DNA of 64,000 nucleotides, taken from positions 17,050,001-17,114,000 of the forward strand of contig NC_039506.1 of the NCBI RefSeq assembly GCF_003672135.1, read 5' to 3'. The position numbers and the translations under genes are program-made. The notes under the pieces are model-generated. The model saw only the letters and a list, made by a program, of their open reading frames with translations. It was not told the DNA's origin and did not search any database. The stretch is from Ooceraea biroi. Lineage: Eukaryota; Arthropoda; Insecta; Hymenoptera; Formicidae. This document shows, piece after piece, positions 48,301 to 58,210 of the stretch; positions within the stretch are counted from its first letter, which is position 1; every line of letters starts with the position of its first letter.

Positions 48301-51300
48301 GCCCAAGTTCCTCAGGGGTCAGCTGGACAACATAATGCAGATGTGCATGAACGTGTTCTCCAACGAGGACATGCCCGACTCTTGGAGGCAGCTAGCGTTA
48401 GAAGTGCTGGTAACTCTGGCCGAGACCGCGCCGGCCATGGTGCGTAAGGTCGGCGGCAAGTACATCGCGTCGCTGGTGCCATTGGTACTGAAAATGATGA
48501 CCGACCTGGAGGAGGACGAGAAGTGGAGTTTCTCTGATGAGATCGTTGAGGAAGACAACGACAGTAACAACGTAGTTGCCGAGAGTGCTTTGGACAGATT
48601 AGCCTGTGGCTTGGGCGGCAAAACGATGCTGCCACAGATCGTGCAGAATATTCCCACGATGTTGAACAACAGCGATTGGAAGTACAGGTGAGTCTATTTC
48701 TATTCATTAGATCATGAACAAAGGAAAGCCAGCAGTTTCATGTATTACGTAATTGTGCTACATACATCAGCGAGTTTGGCCTGCGTGATCTTATTCCAAC
48801 ATCTAATTAATCTTTAAATTTTTATAACAAAATGTATGTTCATGAAAGTCAGTCAGTTTTGCAATCACAATCGAGTTTTGATGTCCCAAAGCATCACAGA
48901 CTAGTCAGCAGTTACGTATTTTTCTATTATGTAATTGCGTTACATCTGTGACAGAGAGACCAGCGAGACCGTCTTCTTTGATCACGTCGTTTTGGCAGTG
49001 AACATTTGAGATCCTCGTTGGGTGTTTAAAAAGAGACTTGGCAGTTGCTGTCTGTGTAACTGTCATAGTTTTAAAACATACAGATTTCTTTCTCGATATT
49101 CTTTAAGCAGCTTTATGGTGTCAATGTATTTTGTTTGTAGAAATGTATACGTGGAATTATGTAAAGTTAAGGGAGACGATGTGTTTTTCATGATTCAGGC
49201 ATGCGGCACTTATGGCTATTTCAGCTGTTGGTGAGGGATGTCACAAGCAGATGGAAACCCTGTTACCGCAAATAATGGAAGGCGTCATACAATATTTGCA
49301 GGATCCAGTAAGTACATGTACAAATTGTATGTTGAGCCACGATCAAGTCAGCCGTCACAGTTATCTCGTGATCGTGACAGCGTTACGTTTGTGGCAGATT
49401 AAACAAGGAACGCAAGTTGTTGATGCATTGCCGTTCTGGTAATGCAGAATACAAGACTCGTTCCTTGTGGTTCCTGAGAGTCGATTGTTTGTTTACCGTT
49501 AAACAGTCCTAGTCTTGGAACGTACACAAAATTTCTACTTTACGTTCTTTTACACAAACGAAAGAGAAACGGAAGAGCTGAGCAACGTCGTTCTTCCAGC
49601 ATCCCCGCGTCAGATATGCCGCCTGCAATGCCGTTGGCCAGATGTCCACAGATTTCTCGCCTACTTTCGAAAAGAAATTCCACGACAAAGTCATCCCGGG
49701 TCTGCTGATGGTGCTGGACGATAACGCGAATCCTCGAGTTCAAGCCCACGCAGGAGCAGCTCTCGTCAATTTTAGTGAAGATTGCCCAAAGGATATCCTC
49801 ACACCATACCTCGATGCCATAATGGCGAAACTTGAATCCATATTGACCGCGAAATTCCACGAACTCGTTCAGAAGGGAACGAAACTCGTGCTCGAACAGG
49901 TAAGTTGGATGATTGAGCGGTGAATAAGTTTGCGAGAAAGTACAAGTTTTTGTTTATACGACTTGGTTTAATTGACGTGACTCTTAAATTGCTTGCTGCA
50001 GGTTGTTACCACGATTGCCTCCGTTGCTGACACCTGCGAGGAACAGTTTGTGACTTATTACGATAGATTGATGCCTTGTCTGAAGTACATTATTCAGAAC
50101 GCGAGCCAGCAGGAGCACAAAATGTTACGAGGCAAGACCATTGAATGCGTTAGCCTGATTGGCCTGGCGGTCGGCCCGGAGAAGGTAATTAATTCCTCCA
50201 ATTTCAGCTGTTAAGTTTGTATATCATGTAATCGTCAGTTATATTACATTGCTCGATCTCAACAGTTTATTGCGGACGCCAGTGAAGTTATGGACATGTT
50301 GCTTAAAACGCATACAGAAGGCGATCTTCCGGACGACGATCCGCAGACTAGTTATCTCATCTCCGCTTGGGCCAGAATTTGTAAAATTCTTGGTAAGACA
50401 ACAATTGTTAATTCAATAAAAGATTAGAAATTATTAATATATAATCTACATAATCTTATTCTATGTATTAATAATTGTCTTGCAGGGAAACAATTTGAGC
50501 AATATTTGCCATTGGTGATGGGACCTGTTCTGCGAACAGCTGCTATGAAACCTGAGGTCGCACTGTTGGACAACGAGGATATGGAAGGCATTGAGGGCGA
50601 TCTCGATTGGCAATTCGTTTCATTGGGCGAGCAGCAGAACTTCGGTATTAAAACTGCTGGTTTAGAGGATAAGGCTTCGGCTTGCGAGATGCTGGTTTGC
50701 TATGCTCGCGAGTTGAAGGAAGGTTTTGCGGATTACGCAGAGGAAGTCGTACGGCTGATGGTCCCCATGCTTAAGTTCTATTTCCATGACGGCGTTAGAA
50801 CGGCAGCAGCGGCCAGTTTGCCGTACCTTCTCGACTGTGCGAAGATCAAAGGTTAGCGAACAATATTTCTATCAGGAAAAAAAAATAAATTTCTCGTCTG
50901 TCGCGATATTATTTTATATTTTAGTTATTTCATTTTAGTCTCTTAATATCTAGTGACTTTATGTGAAATATAATGATTGACATCTACAGGTCCGCAATAT
51001 CTGGAAGGCATGTGGGCGTACATTTGCCCGGATCTGCTGAAAGCTATCGATACCGAACCAGAATCCGAAGTTCTTATGGAACTCCTGTCCTCTTTTGCGA
51101 AATGTATCGAGACTCTGGGCGCGGGTTGCTTGAGCGCGCCGCACATGACCGAGCTACTACGGCTTTTAGACAAGTTACTTAACGACCACTTCGAGCGAGC
51201 GGTCGCTAGATTGGAGAAACGGAAGGACGAGGATTACGACGAGGTATCGCGCAAACTTGATCATGCAAAATTTGAGTGAGACTTGCGTGAATTAGCGGAT

Positions 51301-52348
51301 ACTGATAGATGGGTTCTGTTGGATCAGGTGGTCGAGGAACAGCTTGCTGACGAGGACAACGAGGACGTGTACACGCTCAGCAAAATCGCCGACATTCTGC
51401 ATGCCTTACTCGTAATTTACAAGTCTTCATTCTTCCCGTACTTCGATCAGATATGCGGACACTTCATGAAGTTGCTCAGCCCCGAGAGATCCTGGTCGGA
51501 TCATCAGTGGGCATTGTGCGTGTTTGACGACGTGATCGAGTTCGGTGGGCCCGAATGTGCAAAGTATCAAGAGTTCTTCCTGCGACCGATGATTCAATAC
51601 GTCTCCGACAAGTCTCCGGAAGTCAGGCAAGCGGCGGCTTATGGCTGCGGAGTCCTGGGTCAGTTCGGCGGCGAGGGCTTCGGGCAGGCGTGCGCGGAGG
51701 CTTTGCCGAAACTGATGGAGGTAATCGGCGATCCCGAGTCGAGATCGCCGAACAATTTGAACCCCACGGAGAACGCGATCTCGGCGGTCACGAAAATTCT
51801 CAAATACAACAGCAAGGCCATTAATGTCGACGAAATTCTCCCACACTGGTAAGATCCAGTTCTGCCACTCGATGGACTACTCAATTCATTTCGCCTGTAA
51901 ATTCATGATGATGATGATTGTATCTTGCATTTGACATTTTATTTCTTTCATGCAGGCTAACATGGCTGCCGGTTGTCGAGGATGAAGATGAAGCACCTCA
52001 CGTGTACGGATACCTGTGTGATTTGATCGAAGCAAACCACGCAGTAGTTTTAGGAACGAATAACGCGCATTTGCCGCGACTTATTAGTTTCTTTGCCGAA
52101 GCATTGTTTAGAAAAGCCGTGCCTACCGATCATCCAGTTATGTCCAGGATTCTTAGTATTGTTAGGGAAATACAGGTGAGAACGCACAGAACGTTCACAT
52201 CCGTCTCATCCGTGAACGAAAAAAAAAAACAAATTAATAAATTTCGTTTTCTTTCCAGAACAACGAGACCATGTTCCAGGCAACCATAATGCAACTGACG
52301 ACGGATCAGCAGCAGGCGCTTCATGAAGCACTCAGCACTCTAAGTTGA
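45358..52348 (+). CDS. IPO5: Importin-5 (karyopherin beta-3, RanBP5)
   Basis: Fourteen exons join in frame: 45358-45438, 47005-47154, 47358-47584, 47676-47772, 48122-48687, 49199-49307, 49600-49899, 50002-50184, 50266-50392, 50486-50851, 50990-51243, 51328-51848, 51956-52175 and 52259-52348. They give 1096 aa, the family's usual length. The protein is an all-helical solenoid of HEAT repeats. Recognisable family blocks are MAADLGQFQQLLNTLLS at the start, an acidic loop DLEEDEKWSFSDE in the middle (inner-surface insert), VRQAAAYGCGVLGQFGG near the C-terminus and QLTTDQQQALHEALSTLS at the end. It carries ribosomal proteins, core histones and other basic cargo into the nucleus and releases them on RanGTP binding. 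Intron 1 (about 1.6 kb) is CpG-rich at its start and hosts a MITE-like element. All junctions are GT-AG and phase-consistent. Confidence 0.98.
46443..46731. mobile_element. MITE-like element in importin-5 intron 1
   Basis: The left end TAAAGCAGGCCCTAGA, continuing through GGTCAATATT to ACAATATT, is matched by the reverse complement of the right end. About 36 of 40 positions are identical, giving long terminal inverted repeats around a roughly 200-base AT-rich, non-coding interior. A TA dinucleotide borders each end, as expected of a TA target duplication (Tc1/mariner-type), though assignment to a superfamily is inference. No transposase frame is present, so it would depend on an autonomous partner. 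Confidence 0.75.
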
Positions 52349-54296
52349 ATTTCCACCATCGTAACGAAAGAAAGAAAAAAAATCTAAAGAAATGCCCGCG
52401 TTAATCAATCTCCACAGGGACAGAGTCACAGAGATAGGTAGTTAGACTAATACCTATAAAACGGTTTTTCGCTCCAGCCTAGCTATATACATACGAGTAT
52501 ATTTAAGTGTTTCATATATTATTATTCATGTACTTGTTGAGTATACATAAATTTCTCCATCTCATTATCGGATTCGATAACGCGATGACCCGTTTTCTAT
52601 TGTCAGGGATTGTTGCCGAACACTTTGAAGCGAAAATTGCGTTTGTCATGATTTAACACGACGTTTCCGTGGATGAGAATATAAAACCGAGAGAGAAGTT
52701 TATCTCGACCGAATGAGCATTAACGGAACTTGAAGCTCATGTATTCCTAAGATATTTCAACATTTTAAATAATGTGTATATACGTGTGTATGTGTATGTA
52801 TGATATATATTTATATATGTATATACATGCACATCTTTTTTTTTATCACGTTGATTAACGCTTAAAAAATTTATAAACGATGTGTTAAAAGGAACAAAAA
52901 TGGAAAATTTCCGTGCGACTACACTTCCCGCCTGATCGAGAGAGCCGAACGATGCTAAATTATTTTAAAAGAGAGTGGCTTTGTAAAAATTGCGTAGAGC
53001 GTCGCGTATGCAATGTATAGCTTTGTTATGCGAAACGTAACGTTCGAGAAGCTATGATTTCGTCACTGTGATCTCTTGAAATTCGTGTCGTACATTTTTC
53101 AAGCTGTCCCCCCCCTCGTTTCGGCAAAATACGACAAGGCAAACATAGACTGGACAACAAGCCAGCTCGCTCCCTCCCCCCCCCCTAGCCATGAAGTGAA
53201 CGCAAGTGACACACTCTATTGTGATTTAGATATTTTTATTAAATTTAGATACCTTAAATGTTATTTAATGATAATGTCGACGATATCGCAATGTTGAGGT
53301 CTGTGTATACGAATGCCTTTTGAACGAAACGTAATGAATCGCTTTATAAGGAACCTCAGACGAGATTATTGTGGGTCTAGAACGTGTAATGAACGCATCT
53401 TTTTTTTCTACGAAATTACGTGAAAAATAGAGAGAGAGGGAGATGCAAGCTACCATCTCATCGCGTAATTTTACAGTCGATTCGCATGTGTGTTAAGATC
53501 ATAACGCACGTACTTGATACTATAAAAAAGAATATCTATAAATTAATGTTGTGTCAGAAGAGAGAAGAAAGGTGACAGAATTCTACGCAAGGATTTTTAG
53601 TGAGGATACTAAAAACTGAACTGACTCTAGCGCAATCGCATTACGTTTCCTTCGATTGATGTAACGCGACGCGAGGAAATCGAGGAGATTGATGTTAAAC
53701 GAAGTGGACTGAGTGAAAATGACTCATTTAGATGCAGTTCCCCGTTCTTGTTGCTATTTATTTATACACGATGCGACGCGGCATCTAACTTTGCGAGCTG
53801 CGCACCGAAATCTCATCGATGAAAAGAAATTTGATCCCGCAGTGGGATCTTTGCGGCTATTTCTAACACACGAGTGCTCTACAGACGTGATGAACCTTTT
53901 TTTACTGAGATGTGTAAAGGAATTTAAAAAAAAAGAAGCAGAGAAGTAAATAATAAACATTTATATGTACATACATCAACAGAGTGTAAAAGATTGAGCG
54001 AGCATCGTAGAGTTGCAAAACTCGATCGTGTATAAGTATCCTTGATACGTGATTACTGACGCGTGTTACCTCGATAATTGTTTCGCGGCAAAAAAATTGA
54101 CACCGCGGTCTCCGTGAGGCGTACGCGTAACGACATACAATTACAGATACACAGAAATTTAATGCTGGATTGTTTATGTAATATACACGCAATATCTATG
54201 CAGGGCGAGAGAGAGGAAGCGTAAAAATTAATGTGAAAGGAAAGAAAATATAATTCTTATAATGATATACACATAGAGATTATTTTCAAGTTATTA

Positions 54297-54497
54297 TTAA
54301 TTAAAATAAATCTCAGCTTTGTAATCGACCGTTTTTGCTTCACTTACTCTCACGATTTTCGTAAATTCAGTTCTCCAATGCTCGATACACGTTTCGCCAA
54401 GTTTCGTTTGTGTTCGATGCAACGTGTGATGTATAATACTATTCAACGACCAGTTAGATAAATTTTCATCTTGTAATGGCATTGAACATTCGCGCAT
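54297..54497 (-). CDS. Weak candidate first coding exon on the minus strand
   Basis: The minus strand has an ATG at 54497 and a better-placed in-frame ATG at 54482. From there it reads MPLQDENLSNWSLNS, then a plausible, compositionally normal helix-like stretch to FTKIVR, followed by a consensus donor AGA|GTAAGT (phase 0) near 54348. The frame otherwise runs to a stop at 54297. It lies directly under a perfect NRF-1 palindrome, as a real housekeeping gene might. A good acceptor (CT tract then CATAG) occurs to the left at about 54197, but the sequence after it does not look like a protein I know. No family is recognised. It may be a small gene, a pseudogene fragment or chance. Confidence 0.25.
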   Translation of the reverse strand: MRECSMPLQDENLSNWSLNSIIHHTLHRTQTKLGETCIEHWRTEFTKIVRVSEAKTVDYKAEIYFN

Positions 54498-54503
54498 GCG
54501 CGA
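54490..54503. promoter_or_regulatory. Perfect palindromic NRF-1/ewg site
   Basis: TCGCGCATGCGCGA is a 14-base palindrome containing the exact GCGCATGCGC consensus of NRF-1 (Drosophila ewg). Such sites mark core promoters of housekeeping genes. No strong gene model starts here, so it is either the promoter of the weak minus-strand candidate or a distal element. Confidence 0.5.
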
Positions 54504-56850
54504 GAGCAGTGGTTCGCATTCTCCGCGATTTTCGTACGCGGTCCATTCAAAAAAGGGCTCGCAACTTTGTTTCTTTTTTTAACGGACACCATATACATAT
54601 ATACACACACATGCTCGCGTTCTCATGAAAATACTCGACGCGCCATTCACCGATCGATGACCACTCGGGGCACTCGATTTTACAGTTAACCTCACAGGCG
54701 AAACGGTACATACACCTCGAAAGTGCAGAGAAAGCAAGTACCGGTACCGTTAAACGCACCGCGCACCCCGCCATTTTAATGCACTCGACCGTACGTACGC
54801 ACGCACCGGCACGCGGAACGGCCGGCGCACACATGACGCCGGCGATCATCCGATATTACGTCATCGTCGCCACCTCCGGCCGCCGATAGCAGTCGCTCCG
54901 TCGCGCCAGTGCGCGCTTACGTTACACGTATGCAGCAACGTGCGACCTGCGGCGATAAGGCAGACGCGACGCGCCATCGAGACGCGGAATCGCGCATCCA
55001 TAACATATAATCATATCCCAGACCGGACTTTGGCATTGATCGCCGATTTAGTTCGCGGCGCGATAGACGAGCTTCTGCGAGAGTCGCGCGCTGAAAATTA
55101 ATAAATCGCGAAAATTGCATCGAAAGTGCGAAAACCGTGAACGTTTTTACGCCGACGTTTCTCCCCGTGCGCCGCAACCCGGCGACTCTCTCGAGGGGTG
55201 TGTGTGTACGCGCGCGGCTGTTCGATACGGTAAGATTTATACTGCATCTATAGTTGTTATTTATGTCCGTCGCTCCTGAAAGTTTGATGATTTTTGAAGG
55301 CAAACTTGCGACGCGACGCAGCTTGTTAAGAGAAGGAGTATCTTTTAAACGTTTCTCAAGTAATGTGCGACGTTCGTGATTGGACGTTCGATTTTCTGAT
55401 TCGCTCCAAGCACGAAAAGCACGAGAGAACGTAACATGGAATCCAGAGCGCGTTCCTGCGCGTGCTGCGCAAAGTTTTTGAAAGCTTTTCGGGAGACTGG
55501 CCAACTTCACGTTGCAGCCACGTAGCGCAGAAATGACCATAGGCAGCTCGCGGAATGCAGAATTTCCACCGTAGGGAAATCGTGAGTCTCTTGCGGATTC
55601 CACGTTGTCGTTGGTGAAGAAGTACATACGTCGTTCGCGCGCGTTACGTCTTGAGGCGCAAATCGCAACGAGTATAACAATGGGAAATTAGTATTAAATG
55701 GTTGAAATGAGGCACGAGAGTATGTGCGTGTATGCGACGGAGGACGACATTACGATTCGTCAGCAAGAATTTTAATTAACATAAAGATGCCGAAAACGTT
55801 GCCATTTGACGAACAAAGCAGAGCGCGCGCACGCATATGTGTGTGTATGTAACTGCTCGCTTGCTGAAATATTAAATTTATTAATGAAATGGTTGAACGA
55901 AAAATAGATTAATCAATTTATGTTATTAGACTAGGATTAGTATTTAAAATTGAATTGATTTAGATAATAAAATTTAAATATTTGAAATTAAAAGAATTAT
56001 AATTTATAAATTAGAGAGGCTTGTTTATTAATTGATAATTTACGATTAGAGGGGCCTAAAATTTTGACTTATGTATTGTTGTATGAAATTTATTTTTAGA
56101 GAATATACAATAAATAGAATATTTTAAAGAATAATAATTCAAAGTGTAGAATATTTAGGTTTTTTCAGGTTATTTCAGAATATGTAAATGTCCATAACGT
56201 TAATTAATAAACCGGATGCTTGTCGGCGTAGAAAGTTTGAACGTCACTCGTCGTGCGACAATCGCATTGTTGATAGCGCGTAATCGTAAAGCGGAAATAT
56301 AATAGATAGCGAGACACCGAAGGCAGGAACGCTGCTTATCAAAATGCAATGATTATGTTTTACGATCGCGTTTCGTACGATCGCACAACGCATAACTGAC
56401 ACGTGAGATCACCGCGTCGTTAATTGAAACGATCTGCGTATTACACCTTAGATAGAATTTATTAGCTCAGAAAAGTAACGCAGTCTCGACTGCGCCTCAC
56501 TTCAGAGCAGTATAGATTTTCAAACAACGACGTTTCACAAAAAATTCCTAGTGACCGAAAATTCGCGATTTCGTCAAAATATGTCCTCGACGAATCGTAA
56601 TATTCCCTAGACGCGCCCCGAAATGTTTGGAGAACGTATATGTGCAGCCGCTCGACATTTCCGTGTCAAAAATCGTAAGTTTTGTGTGCGTTGCATCAAC
56701 TTTTCGCGTTGGTTCGTTCTATCCTCTACCGACTTTTATTCTTTCTCTCACTAACGCCTAACCTACACACAGCGAAAAAGTGTAAAAATCTCGCAACCGA
56801 ACAAATCTCGTGGCCCATATTCGGAACGCGCTTGCAACGACTCTAAAAAC

Positions 56851-56910
56851 GCCTCTAAAAGTGGCTTAAGAACCACCTGATTGGCTGAGAAGCCATATTG
56901 AAGGCCATAT
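56851..56910 (+). repeat. Dispersed repeat copy 1
   Basis: A stretch beginning TCTAAAAGTGG and containing ACCACCTGATTGGCTG and AAGCCATATTGA is found again, reverse-complemented and about 80 percent alike, at 62970-63029. The shared part is about 55-60 bases. Its core contains the CCAAT-box word in reverse (ATTGG). Confidence 0.65.
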
Positions 56911-57198
56911 TTCATCGTCGTAAGCGTGCCCTGAATTTGGGCCATAGTGCAAAATAAGCAAATTCACTAGGTGTTAACCAATAAAATTATAAATACTCTA
57001 GTAAATTTGCTGACTTTTGTACTTTTCACCAAGTGAAATGATACAGAATTGACCCCCCCACCCAAATCTAACATCCGGCTGGACACCGTGGTGTCTGCTA
57101 GGTCAGCTGTTGTTGCTGTGTAATCGACGGCGGCGTTCCGTGCGACTGGCAATTCGCAGTACGCAGTACTATTTGGCGTAACCCGAGGGGAGTGTCCC

Positions 57199-57210
57199 GA
57201 TTGGCCAATC
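57199..57210. promoter_or_regulatory. Palindromic CCAAT element
   Basis: GATTGGCCAATC is a perfect palindrome made of two back-to-back CCAAT boxes, the NF-Y recognition word. It lies about 1 kb upstream of the cytidylyltransferase start codon, at the left edge of the CpG-rich region that probably holds its promoter. Confidence 0.4.
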
Positions 57211-58171
57211 ACATTGTTTAGCTTGGTTGGGTTAGGTTAACTTTGACTAATTTTATTGGCTGCGTCCAATTGCAACGTGGTCAATCGACACCCACCCGAC
57301 TCGAGACGTGCACTGATTGTGAGCGATGCATTGGCACGCGCGCTGCCTTCGACTCTCGGCGACGTTCAGTTCAGTTCATTCACGTCGCACTCGCACATCC
57401 TGATCTTGTGACTCATCGCATTCCCTCTAAAATCCCCGTTACTTTCCTTCTACTCGCCTGACCGGCTCGACCGAACCCGGGAAAATCCAAGTACGAGAAC
57501 TCGCACCACGTGGTAGGTCTCTCAATTTTTTCACCTGCTCCAGGTATCTCGCTGAGCGAAATTTCCGCGCAAGCGAAAACGATCAGCTGATGGGCTCGAG
57601 CGTGCGTCGCGTTGCATCGCCGTCGAATCCGCTGGCGTTTCGCTTCGCGTCGCGTGAATGCGTTCGTTTTGCGATCGAACAGCGCGACTCGTTTGTTCGC
57701 GCGGCTCTCAGCGCCGCGTGCGAGCGTTCTCCTCTTCTCGGCTCTCCCTAACGTCCGTCCATCCGTCGTGCGTGCACGCGGTTCGCAGGCGCGGCACTGT
57801 GTGACGTCGGCCGGTGGAGACCGGCGGATCGGAGATCTTCGGAAATTCGGCCGCTCGCACAAAAGGATGCCGTGATCGTAGCCTTCGCGTCCTTGTAGCC
57901 TCGTGTTCCCCTTCAGGTGTAAATGTTAATCTCGTTAGCGCGGTTTCCTTCAGCGCTCCGCCGGCGAGCGGATAACGGCATTCGTTGAACGGGACGTTAA
58001 AAATAATACAATACGCGAATGCAAGTAGAAATATCGCCAAGGATCGTGCTAAGGACCCTCTTGATTCGGAGCACCGTGCTACTTGATTGCTAACTTAATC
58101 GCCAATGACAATGATGAATGATAACGAGGTAATAATGAATGTTTGAACGCTTGCAGCTGAACCGGAGCTGC

Positions 58172-58201
58172 ATGGCAACAGCAACTGCCTCGCAAAAGTG
58201 A
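58172..58201 (+). other. Upstream open reading frame in cytidylyltransferase leader
   Basis: A nine-residue frame (MATATASQK) closes nine bases before the main ATG. It follows a likely acceptor TTGCAG, so it would be in the spliced leader of the first isoform and could lower translation of the main frame. Confidence 0.4.
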
Positions 58202-58210
58202 GACGAAAAA

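Larger units (their letters stand above)
52349..58156. other. Importin-5 3' UTR and intergenic region before cytidylyltransferase
   Basis: The first part, up to perhaps 53960 where an AATAAA occurs (53952-53957), is AT-rich and probably importin-5 3' UTR. It includes C-runs at 53107 and 53178. 54480-55450 is CpG-rich with promoter-type motifs (NRF-1 palindrome at 54490, CRE-like TTACGTCA at 54856-54863). A 236-codon minus frame at 54917-55627 is basic, has no features and is not called. 55860-56200 is AT-rich. 57200-57920 is CpG-rich and likely contains the promoter and untranslated first exon of the cytidylyltransferase gene, with a donor such as CAG|GTGTAA at 57918 joining an acceptor TTGCAG ending about 58156. 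Confidence 0.5.

Noticed and set aside
54917..55627. 236-codon minus-strand frame
   Set aside because: It is basic and low in hydrophobic periodicity, has no domain, and lies in CpG-rich DNA where stops are rare. No splice or promoter context supports it.
57222..57240. GGGTTAGGTTA resembling the insect telomere repeat TTAGG
   Set aside because: Only two imperfect units in unique sequence, so it is not a telomeric or interstitial telomeric array.
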